Source of the DNA: DATAXI01 sp036266845
GTDB taxonomy: Bacteria; Verrucomicrobiota; Verrucomicrobiia; Chthoniobacterales; Chthoniobacteraceae
Direction: 5' to 3'
Length of the DNA stretch: 7,099 nucleotides
NCBI GenBank assembly: GCA_036266845.1
Contig: DATAXI010000089.1
Coordinates: forward strand, 1-7,099
The position numbers and the translations under genes were made by a program. The first letter of the stretch is position 1, and every line of letters starts with the position of its first letter. The notes under the pieces were generated by a model. That model searched no databases. It saw nothing but the letters and a program-made list of their open reading frames with translations, and had not been told where the DNA came from. Of the stretch, positions 1 through 5,766 are shown piece by piece.

Positions 1-1711
1 CGCAACGCGCGGTGACGATCTGCACGCACTCGGCCAGCACCATGTCCAGCCGGCCCAGCTTGAAATCGCCGCGCGAGTTCTCGGAAAAGAAAAGCGCCTC
101 GCGGATATATTCGCGCAGGGTATCGATGCTGCGTGTCGCAAGCGGCAGCAACTCGTCGCGCAGGCTTTCGACGGGTACACCTTCGGCCAATAACTGCATG
201 AGGGTCTGCACGGGCGTGACCAAGTTATTCATATCGTGGGCCATGCCGCGCGACATTCTGCCAAGCAACTCTGATTCCTGAGCCTGTAAAATTTGCGTCT
301 TGAGCCGGATCTGGTTGAGCGCAAGGCTCAGGTTTCGCGCCAGCACGGCCATCAGGTGCACATCGGTGGCGGTATAGCGCCGGCCCTCCGTCCGGTCTTT
401 GAGAAAGAGAAGTCCAAACGGCTCGGTCGATACCATGAACGGAAAACAAAACTCCGCGCCCACCTCCGCCAGGCAGGCGCGCGCATCGGCCTCCTGTTCT
501 TCCGAGAACCGGTTCTCGGAGGGCAGGTTCAACGCAATCTGCTCCGCGCCCGTAAGGCGGAAGTAATTCAGCAGCGGCGAATCCGGCCCGATCACCGGCA
601 CGGAGGGGATTTCCTGCTCCGGGTACTCCTGCAGGACCGTGAATTTGCGGCTCGTATCCTCGATCATCATCAATTCATAGCCGGAGACGCGCACCACCTT
701 TACCAGCAGCTCGTCCAGCCCCTCCAGCAATTGCCCGACGTCGCCGGACTCTTGCACGGACGCGATGAACGCGCGGATCCGGTCGTGATACTCGAAGCGG
801 TCGCCCAGGATGCGGCGTTCGATCAAATCCTCGCCGCTGCCGAACAGCCGGGGGAACAGAACGGAGGCCGCGCTGGTGCTTACCACCACCACCACCAGCG
901 CGATGACAAAGGAGAAGGCCGAGAACGCCTTGGGCGAAGTCATCCACGCCAGCAGCAGGAGCACCAGGGCGATCGTGAACACAAAACTCAGCCGCACCAG
1001 GCGCGCCGCCGCCTTGCTGAGGGTGATGTGCACATCCAGCAGCTCATGCTGCAGGACGCTGTAGGCCACCAGCACCGCGTAAAAATTCGCCGCCAGGTTT
1101 CCCATCGGGAAGAAGTGGATCGTCGTGAACGGATAATTGTTGAAGCCGAGGATCGGCAGCAAATCATTCGAGCCGCAAATCCAGAGGCAGATCACGCCCG
1201 CCAGCATCGCCTTGAGGCCGGCCTGGTGGGATGGCGGCGCGGTCTTCAGCTTCCTGTTGAGCGCGGTCACCAGCCAGACGGTGGTCACGCCGTAGGAGCA
1301 GAGGAAAAGATAGAAAAATGGACCGCCTACAGTCCAATACCCATAGGGGGTGTGCTGCACCGCCCGCACGAATCCATCCCCCAACAGCGAAGCGGCCAGC
1401 AGGGTGTGAAGGCAATAGAAGAGCGGGATGGCCCTGCCGCGCGGGGAATTGGTGAGAATGAGGCAGACGTGCAGCAGGCAGACCGGCATGAAGATCACAC
1501 CGAGTTGCAAAACCTTGCCCCAAAACATCGCCCGCACCGGATCGATCGGCGAGTAGAGGTAACAACACGCCACGTTCCACGTGGTCAGGGAAAGCGCCCA
1601 GCCGATGTAGGCGCGATGAAGCAGGGACTTGAGATCATTCCGCACCACCAGCAGCGTCAATGCCGTATTGAAGACCGCCGCCGCCAGCGCAGATATCTCG
1701 AGGAACCCCAT
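1..1711 (-). CDS. Multi-pass membrane sensor histidine kinase with GAF-like domain, C-terminus cut by window edge
   Basis: This reading frame is open from an ATG at 1711 to the left edge, giving 570 visible residues. The first ~275 residues form about nine hydrophobic segments. Seven come first, then a linker with the pattern HELLDVHI (as in kinases with the 7TM histidine-kinase N-terminal region), then two more, including a five-valine run. A GAF-like region spans roughly residues 305-465. The dimerisation/phosphoacceptor helix follows, with H492 in GMAHDMNNLVTP. The ATP-binding domain should lie beyond position 1. It probably autophosphorylates in response to a membrane or cytoplasmic signal; the ligand is unknown. 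The start overlaps the stop of the ketosynthase gene (TAATG) and has no visible Shine-Dalgarno, so translation is probably coupled. The product assignment is firm at the level of sensor kinase; the 7TM/GAF labels are by pattern only. Confidence 0.9.
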   Translation of the reverse strand, partial: MGFLEISALAAAVFNTALTLLVVRNDLKSLLHRAYIGWALSLTTWNVACCYLYSPIDPVRAMFWGKVLQLGVIFMPVCLLHVCLILTNSPRGRAIPLFYCLHTLLAASLLGDGFVRAVQHTPYGYWTVGGPFFYLFLCSYGVTTVWLVTALNRKLKTAPPSHQAGLKAMLAGVICLWICGSNDLLPILGFNNYPFTTIHFFPMGNLAANFYAVLVAYSVLQHELLDVHITLSKAAARLVRLSFVFTIALVLLLLAWMTSPKAFSAFSFVIALVVVVVSTSAASVLFPRLFGSGEDLIERRILGDRFEYHDRIRAFIASVQESGDVGQLLEGLDELLVKVVRVSGYELMMIEDTSRKFTVLQEYPEQEIPSVPVIGPDSPLLNYFRLTGAEQIALNLPSENRFSEEQEADARACLAEVGAEFCFPFMVSTEPFGLLFLKDRTEGRRYTATDVHLMAVLARNLSLALNQIRLKTQILQAQESELLGRMSRGMAHDMNNLVTPVQTLMQLLAEGVPVESLRDELLPLATRSIDTLREYIREALFFSENSRGDFKLGRLDMVLAECVQIVTARC

Positions 1712-2976
1712 TATGAGTGACTGAACTGTTTCAAAATTAGACAGGAGTAACGCCCGCCGAATCCCGCGTTCAAATTGACCGCCGCCCGGATGGGGTATGG
1801 CCGCGGCTCCCTCACATAATCAAGATCGCATCCCTCGTCCGGCTCCGTCAGGTTGATGGTGGGCGGGATGTGCTGGTTCTTCACAGCCAGCGCGGTGATC
1901 ACCGCCTCCACGGCGCCGGAAGCGCCCATGAGGTGGCCGGTGATGGCCTTGGTGCCGCTGACGGCCAGCTTCCGCGCGTGCGAGCCGAAGACGCTCTTGA
2001 TGGCCAGCGTCTCGATGGGATCGTTGCGCCGTGTGGCGGAGCCGTGGGCGTTGATGTAATCGACCTCCTCGGGATGCACCATTGCATGGCGGAAGGCGCG
2101 CCGCAGCGCCGCCTTGTACCCCAGGCCCTCGGGATGCGGATCGGTGGGGTGATGCGCCTCCGCCGTGCGCCCGTGGCCCACGATCTCCGCGTAGATTTGC
2201 GCGCCGCGCGCCATGGCGTGGGAGAGTTCTTCAATCACCACGAAGGCCGCTCCCTCGCCCAGCACAAAGCCGTCGCGCTTGCGGTCGAACGGGCGCATCG
2301 CGCGCTGCGGATCCTCGTTATGCTCGCTCATCGAGCGCAGCTTGCAAAAGCCGACGTGGAGCATTTCCACGATCTCGTCCGAGCCGCCGGCGATGACGAC
2401 ATCCAGCTCGTCGCTCTGCACCATCTTCGCGCCATAACCAATGGCATCGTTTCCCGAGGCGCAGCCGGAGCAATAGGTCATCACCGGTCCCTGCACGCCC
2501 AGGTAAAGGCTGATGCTGCTGCTTCCCTCGCCGCAATAACCGGCGACGATGTTGTAGGGATGGAGCGACCGGTAGGTCTTGTCGGTCATGAAGCTGTGGT
2601 AGGACTTCAGCACACTGGCCGCGCCGCTGATGGTCGTCCCCTCCACCACGCCGGCGCGGTCCGGGTCCAGCTCATCCAGCTTGATGCCGGAGTCCTTGAG
2701 CGCGCAGGCCGCCGCGGCCACGGCATACTGGATCGTGCGGTCCAGCCGCTTCTCTTTCACATCGGGCAGATAATTGGAAAGGTTGAAGTTGCTCACCTCC
2801 GCCGCGATCCTCACCGGCAGCTTGGACGCATCAAAGCGCGTGATGGGCGCCGCGGCGCTCACGCCGTGCACCACGTTTTGCCAAAAGGTGGAGATATCCA
2901 GCCCGCTGGGCGTAATCACGCCGATGCCGGTGATCACCGAGCGCCGCTTGCGGGGAAGGTCCGGGGAGTGTTTCAT
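1711..2976 (-). CDS. FabF-like beta-ketoacyl-[acyl-carrier-protein] synthase
   Basis: This is a 421-aa thiolase-fold condensing enzyme, slightly longer than FabF (about 412 aa). It would catalyse decarboxylative Claisen condensation of an acyl thioester with malonyl-ACP. The Cys-His-His triad is complete: C172 in SGCASG, H311 in NAHGSAT and H348 in TKAITGHLMGASGA, with K343 also conserved. It is therefore a catalytic ketosynthase and not a chain-length factor. The gating loop near the C-terminus reads NAGFGGRY where FabF has SFGFGGTN, and residues beside the nucleophile (TYCSG) also depart from the housekeeping pattern. This suggests a specialised synthase (secondary lipid or polyketide) rather than the main fatty-acid enzyme. 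It overlaps the methyltransferase gene upstream by ATGA and the kinase gene downstream by TAATG. No acyl carrier protein or ketoreductase gene is in view, so the product cannot be named. Confidence 0.93.
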   Translation of the reverse strand: MKHSPDLPRKRRSVITGIGVITPSGLDISTFWQNVVHGVSAAAPITRFDASKLPVRIAAEVSNFNLSNYLPDVKEKRLDRTIQYAVAAAACALKDSGIKLDELDPDRAGVVEGTTISGAASVLKSYHSFMTDKTYRSLHPYNIVAGYCGEGSSSISLYLGVQGPVMTYCSGCASGNDAIGYGAKMVQSDELDVVIAGGSDEIVEMLHVGFCKLRSMSEHNEDPQRAMRPFDRKRDGFVLGEGAAFVVIEELSHAMARGAQIYAEIVGHGRTAEAHHPTDPHPEGLGYKAALRRAFRHAMVHPEEVDYINAHGSATRRNDPIETLAIKSVFGSHARKLAVSGTKAITGHLMGASGAVEAVITALAVKNQHIPPTINLTEPDEGCDLDYVREPRPYPIRAAVNLNAGFGGRYSCLILKQFSHS

Positions 2977-3551
2977 GAGCGGGGTCCCACCCAGGGAATG
3001 AGGGCCGGCGTGGTCTTCTTGAATTGCACGTAAGCGTCGCCGAATTTATCGATGAGCGCTTTCTCCTCGATGCGGATGCGCGCCAGCAGCGTGGGCAGGA
3101 AACAGGCATAGACCACCAGCGCCGTAAACCAGCTCTGCAGCAGCAGCGCGATGGAGAGAATCTCCAGGATCATCGAGGAGTACGCCGGATGGCGCACAAA
3201 ACGGAACGGCCCTTCGCGCACAAGCTGGTGCGTCTCGCGGATCTCCACATGCAGGCTCCAGAAGCGGCCGAGCGCCGCAATCGCCTGCCGCCGGATATAA
3301 AAGGAAAAGAGCGCCACCGCCCAGCCCGCCCCCAGGAATATCCAGGAGAAATGCGCCATCCGCAGGAAGTAATATTCCGTCAGCGACCCGAGGATCATCA
3401 CCGTGCCCAGCGTAATGAAGAGCCGGAGCGTCAGGTTCTCGCGAATTGCGCCCGCGATGATTTGCCGTTTCGTGCCCAATTCGACCACGCGCGCAAGGTA
3501 AATTGCGATGGCGGAAACCGGGGGGAGCCAGATAAGGAGAGAAGAGTTCAT
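2973..3551 (-). CDS. Integral membrane isoprenylcysteine/phospholipid methyltransferase-like protein
   Basis: This 192-aa membrane protein belongs to the ICMT/PEMT methyltransferase superfamily. Hydrophobic segments lie at about 5-23, 42-63, 69-86 and 124-157. The SAM-binding signature is present at 114-124 (GPFRFVRHPAY) and is followed by the C-terminal RIEEKALIDKFG..Y pattern at 160-174, with the E162-E163 pair. Known members methylate carboxyl or hydroxyl groups or lipid head groups at the membrane using SAM. Bacterial members are known beside polyketide synthases that make alkyl-pyrones and resorcinols. Here the stop overlaps the ketosynthase start, so the likely substrate is a product of that enzyme; this is inferred from context. 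The ATG lacks a clear Shine-Dalgarno. It was chosen because an in-frame stop lies just upstream and the first hydrophobic segment begins here. Confidence 0.88.
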   Translation of the reverse strand: MNSSLLIWLPPVSAIAIYLARVVELGTKRQIIAGAIRENLTLRLFITLGTVMILGSLTEYYFLRMAHFSWIFLGAGWAVALFSFYIRRQAIAALGRFWSLHVEIRETHQLVREGPFRFVRHPAYSSMILEILSIALLLQSWFTALVVYACFLPTLLARIRIEEKALIDKFGDAYVQFKKTTPALIPWVGPRS

Positions 3552-3572
3552 ATCGTGAGCCGTCAGGATGCT

Positions 3573-3911
3573 TCATCCCGGGGGCCAGGCCAATGTCCTT
3601 TTGCCCAGGAGATGGATGTGCAAATGCGGAACGGTTTCGCCGGCATCGGGCCCGTGGTTGATGACGAGCCGGTAGCCGGAATCATAGATGCCGAGCTGCC
3701 GGGCGATCTGGCCGGACTTTGCCAGCATTTTGCCTAGAATTGCCGCGTCCTCCGGGCTCGCCTCTCCGACCCGCGGGATTGGCTTCTTCGGGATCATCAG
3801 CACATGGACCGGCGCCTGGGGATTGATGTCCCTGAGGACCATGAAGTCCTCCTCCTCGTACAGGATGTCAGCGGGAATTTCCCGCCGCGCGATTTTCTCG
3901 AAAAGCGTCAT
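3573..3911 (-). CDS. HIT family (HinT-like) nucleotide-binding hydrolase
   Basis: This 112-aa protein has the normal HinT length and layout: N-terminal TLFEKIARREIPADILYEE, a DINPQAPVH..MIPK strand region at 28-42, and the catalytic histidine triad H96-L-H98-I-H100 followed by LLG. It ends in the WPPG tail typical of the subfamily. HinT-type enzymes hydrolyse purine nucleoside phosphoramidates, including aminoacyl-adenylates, through a His-AMP intermediate in the cytoplasm. An AGAGGA Shine-Dalgarno sits 7 nt before the ATG. It lies 18 bp behind the ATP-cone-like gene and 21 bp ahead of the methyltransferase gene, so it is probably part of the same transcript. No residue appears to be missing. 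The family call is very secure; the physiological substrate is unknown. Confidence 0.96.
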   Translation of the reverse strand: MTLFEKIARREIPADILYEEEDFMVLRDINPQAPVHVLMIPKKPIPRVGEASPEDAAILGKMLAKSGQIARQLGIYDSGYRLVINHGPDAGETVPHLHIHLLGKRTLAWPPG

Positions 3912-3929
3912 TGAGCTGTCCTCTCATCT

Positions 3930-4484
3930 TTAAGATACGGAGAAGGTTACAGGATGGGCCGCAGCGGCAAAGTGATCCCGCAGGAAAGTCACGATCTCCT
4001 CCCGGAGCGCCTGGCAGTCGCGCGCCCATACCTTGCGGGAGCGCAGCTCCTTGACACAAGCCTCCAGGTCGCAAAGTTCGAGGTAAGGAGCCCGCGCCGC
4101 GAGCAGTTGTTGCATGCCCCGGGCAAGTAGCTCAAAGAATGCCAGTTCGTAGCCGGAACCGGCTTTTTTTGCCAATTCGAGCAGGGAGACGCGCGCCGGC
4201 GGCGGCCCGGCCTCGAAATGGCTGGCCACCTCCGCGTAACCGATCACCTGCAGCGCGGAGTGGACCGCCTCCGCCAGCCGCGGCGCGGGCAGCACATTGC
4301 CGGCAAACCTGTAGCGCAAATAATTGGTCACGCTGGCCGCCACGTGCTCCGCCAGCCACCATTGCGGGTAGCCCGCTTTCTCCGCCGCGTGCACCAGGCG
4401 GCGCGTCAGCCAGCCGGCATCGAAGGCCGTCACCTCGCCCCCCTCGTATTGCACCAGCGGCATATCGTCCTTGAGCGCGATCAT
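3930..4484 (-). CDS. Conserved-looking hypothetical protein with degenerate ATP-cone-like N-terminal domain
   Basis: This 184-aa soluble protein has no named function that I recognise. Residues ~9-92 follow the ATP-cone pattern: V11..EGGEVTAFD, a helix LTRRLVHAAEKAG, a second helix AEHVAASVTNYL, a further helix LAEAVHSAL, and the closing GYAEVASHF. Compared with the cone of NrdR next door, the basic residues expected to contact nucleotide phosphates are replaced (K to Q12, R to Y13, and the Fd-x-x-K lysine to W25). The C-terminal half (93-184) is mostly helical and contains a three-cysteine-free core with one LELC and one EACV motif. It is translationally coupled to nrdR by ATGA. A strong GGAGG lies 6 nt before its ATG, inside the nrdR 3' end. 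It may be an NrdR partner or a diverged ATP-cone duplicate; function is inferred only. Confidence 0.85.
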   Translation of the reverse strand: MIALKDDMPLVQYEGGEVTAFDAGWLTRRLVHAAEKAGYPQWWLAEHVAASVTNYLRYRFAGNVLPAPRLAEAVHSALQVIGYAEVASHFEAGPPPARVSLLELAKKAGSGYELAFFELLARGMQQLLAARAPYLELCDLEACVKELRSRKVWARDCQALREEIVTFLRDHFAAAAHPVTFSVS

Positions 4485-4987
4485 CCCTTGCCTCCGTTGG
4501 TCTTGAATAGCTCCGCCTGCTCCGTGCCGGTCTTGATTTTGCGGGCCAGCGACTGGATCTCGTTGATGAACTCGCCGATGTCCTGAAATTGACGGTACAC
4601 CGACGCGTACCGCACATAGGCCACCTCATCCAGCGAGTGCAGTTTTTCCATCACCTTTGCGCCGACCAGTTTTGTGGGGATTTCGCGGGGGTAATTGGCC
4701 TCGAGGTCCTGGATGATCTCCTCCACCGTTTTTTCCAGTTGAGTCATGGAGACGGGGCGTTTCTCGCACGCCTTCAGCATTCCATTGAGCAGCTTGTGCT
4801 TGTCCAGCGGCTCCCCGCGTCCATCGCGTTTCACCACGCGGATGTCCGCCCGCTCGATCTCCTCATACGTGGTGAACCGGTGCGCGCATGCGATGCATTC
4901 ACGGCGGCGGCGGATCGACCCGCCGTCCTTGGAGACGCGGGAATCGATCACCTTGTCTTCAAGACTTCCGCATTTAGGGCAACGCAT
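4481..4987 (-). CDS. nrdR: Transcriptional repressor NrdR
   Basis: This 168-aa protein matches NrdR end to end. It starts MRCPKC with a four-cysteine zinc ribbon (C3, C6, C31, C34), including the DSR..KDGGSIRRRREC stretch that binds DNA. An ATP-cone follows at about 49-139 (VVKRDGRGEPLD, then KRPVS, IPTKLVG, LDEVAYVRYASVYRQF). NrdR senses ATP/dATP through the cone and represses ribonucleotide reductase genes. The basic nucleotide contacts K53, R54 and K65 are kept, unlike in the following gene. The frame stays open far upstream, but the start is fixed by the invariant MRCPKCG. No good Shine-Dalgarno precedes it (GGGATATCCTCTTCTCC). The C-terminal tail after residue ~145 is lysine-rich and slightly longer than usual. 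It leads a tight six-gene run, and no ribonucleotide reductase gene lies in the window. Confidence 0.98.
   Translation of the reverse strand: MRCPKCGSLEDKVIDSRVSKDGGSIRRRRECIACAHRFTTYEEIERADIRVVKRDGRGEPLDKHKLLNGMLKACEKRPVSMTQLEKTVEEIIQDLEANYPREIPTKLVGAKVMEKLHSLDEVAYVRYASVYRQFQDIGEFINEIQSLARKIKTGTEQAELFKTNGGKG
4491..4495 (-). promoter_or_regulatory. Strong Shine-Dalgarno for the ATP-cone-like gene
   Basis: GGAGG on the minus strand, 6 nt before the ATG at 4484, lies inside the last codons of nrdR. It supports that start and indicates independent ribosome loading as well as coupling through the ATGA overlap. It is the best ribosome-binding site in this gene run. Confidence 0.7.
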
Positions 4988-5013
4988 GGAGAAGAGGATA
5001 TCCCAAAGTCCCC

Positions 5014-5036
5014 GGTTACCACAACTAATGGTATCC
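5014..5036. repeat. Imperfect 23-bp inverted repeat, possible operator in the nrdR promoter
   Basis: Arms GGTTACCA and TGGTATCC pair at 7 of 8 positions around a 7-nt spacer. The element begins right behind the candidate minus-strand -35 (TTGACG, 5036-5041) and covers the region where the -10 should lie, a position suited to a repressor site. A further 8-bp palindrome, GGATATCC, lies at 4996-5003. The binding protein is unknown and chance occurrence is not excluded. Confidence 0.35.
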
Positions 5037-5109
5037 GTCAATGCTGCTATCCCCCATCCATTTGGTTTGTACGTACCCCCGATACGCAAGGTTTTACACT
5101 TTCTCCGCC

Positions 5110-5150
5110 CCAGCCATTTCCGCACCCCCGCGCGCCGGCCATTGGCTGGG
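5110..5150. repeat. Inverted repeat upstream of the receiver-domain gene
   Basis: CCCAGCCA (5110-5117) and TGGCTGGG (5143-5150) are perfect 8-bp complements separated by 25 nt of GC-rich sequence. It ends 20 nt before the ATG at 5171. In RNA it could fold into a leader hairpin next to the Shine-Dalgarno; as DNA it could be a protein site. No T-run follows, so it is not an obvious terminator. Confidence 0.35.
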
Positions 5151-5170
5151 ATTATGCTTTTAGAGGATTC

Positions 5171-5758
5171 ATGCAACTTGATCCCATTACGCATGTGGCA
5201 AAGGACGCGCGAATCCTCCTGGTGGATGACCGCCAGGATAATCTCTCGACTCTCGGCAATATCCTCGGACGCGCGGGCTACGCCATTTGTGTCAGCATGA
5301 CCGATCCGCGCGAGGCTCTGCTGAAATTTTCCGACCTGCGTCCCGACCTGGTGCTGCTGGACTGGCACATGGAACCGATTTCCGGCCTCGAATTTATCGA
5401 GGCGCTCAAGTCCTTGATTCCCGCCGATGAGATGCCGCCCGTGCTCGTCCTTTCCGCCGATCCCACGGCGGAGACGCGCCGCGAGGCGCTGGCGGTGGGC
5501 GCCACGGATTTCCTCGCAAAGCCGCTCGATGCATCGGAGGTGCTGCTGCGCATGCGCAACCTTCTTTACATGCGCCTCATTCATACCCGGGTACAGGATT
5601 CCCGCCGGGAGCTGGAAACCCAGGTGCAGGAGCGGACGTGCGAGCTGGAGCAGACCCTTGCGCAATTGCGCATCGCCCAGCACAAAGTCATCCAGCAGGA
5701 GCGGACGCGAGCCCTGGCTTCCATCGGCGCAGCCGGAGGCGCCGCGCCGGCGTTTTAA
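5171..5758 (+). CDS. Receiver-domain response regulator with coiled-coil tail, apparently lacking its kinase part
   Basis: This 195-aa protein has a complete receiver domain at ~13-130. It has the acidic pair D19-D20 in LLVDDRQDN, phosphoacceptor D64 in VLLDWHM, switch S95 in LSAD and K117 in LAKPLD. Residues ~135-185 form a coiled coil rich in E, Q and R (ETQVQERTCELEQTL, then VIQQERTRALASIG). In related REC-coil-HisKA proteins this kind of tail leads straight into an AHDFNN H-box. Here it changes to GAAGGAAPAF and stops. No continuation of the H-box is visible in the other plus-strand frames, so this is not a simple single-base frameshift. It may be a stand-alone regulator acting through the coil, or a truncated gene. 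The frame is open upstream across the nrdR region, but ATG 5171 has AGAGGA just ahead (3-nt gap) and precedes the domain directly. The receiver call is firm. Confidence 0.9.
   Translation: MQLDPITHVAKDARILLVDDRQDNLSTLGNILGRAGYAICVSMTDPREALLKFSDLRPDLVLLDWHMEPISGLEFIEALKSLIPADEMPPVLVLSADPTAETRREALAVGATDFLAKPLDASEVLLRMRNLLYMRLIHTRVQDSRRELETQVQERTCELEQTLAQLRIAQHKVIQQERTRALASIGAAGGAAPAF
5740..5756 (+). terminator. Terminator-like hairpin at the end of the receiver-domain gene
   Basis: CGCCG, a 3-nt loop, then CGGCG and TTTT form a short GC stem with a T-run, lying within the final codons of the plus-strand gene. An overlapping 18-bp near-palindrome (5748-5765, one G-T pair) spans the stop codon and the 8-bp gap to the convergent kinase gene. 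The stem is only five bp and the T-run four, so termination may be weak. Confidence 0.4.
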
Positions 5759-5766
5759 AGCGCCGT

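Larger units (their letters stand above)
4988..5170. promoter_or_regulatory. Divergent intergenic region between nrdR and the receiver-domain gene
   Basis: This 183-bp stretch separates two genes transcribed away from each other, so it must hold the promoters for both unless transcripts begin inside genes. On the minus strand, TTGACG (5036-5041) is a fair -35 element, but the hexamer 17 bp downstream (TAACCG) is a poor -10. On the plus strand, TTGTAC near 5068 and TATGCT at 5153-5158 are weak candidates without convincing partners. I see no match to the AT-rich 16-bp palindromic NrdR boxes. Two inverted repeats are listed separately. The region contains no credible small ORF. Confidence 0.6.

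Noticed and set aside
880..900. CAC trinucleotide repeat on the plus strand, resembling a His-tag or microsatellite
   Set aside because: On the minus strand it encodes a run of valines in the last transmembrane segment of the kinase, so it is explained by coding.
293..1720. Long plus-strand open frame opposite the membrane kinase gene
   Set aside because: Its translation is Arg/His/Gln-rich with no domain, while the minus strand encodes a recognisable membrane kinase across the same bases. It is an antisense artefact of high GC.
1870..3033. Plus-strand open frame of 387 codons opposite the ketosynthase gene
   Set aside because: It has low-quality His/Arg/Ala-rich composition and no family pattern; the minus strand has a full KAS with its catalytic triad.
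4589..5170. Upstream extension of the receiver-domain gene frame
   Set aside because: It runs antisense to nrdR and has no domain. ATG 5171 with AGAGGA immediately ahead and the receiver following directly is the better start.
4988..5170. NrdR-box autoregulation of nrdR
   Set aside because: No AT-rich 16-bp palindromes resembling the known box are visible. The inverted repeat present has a different sequence and spacing.
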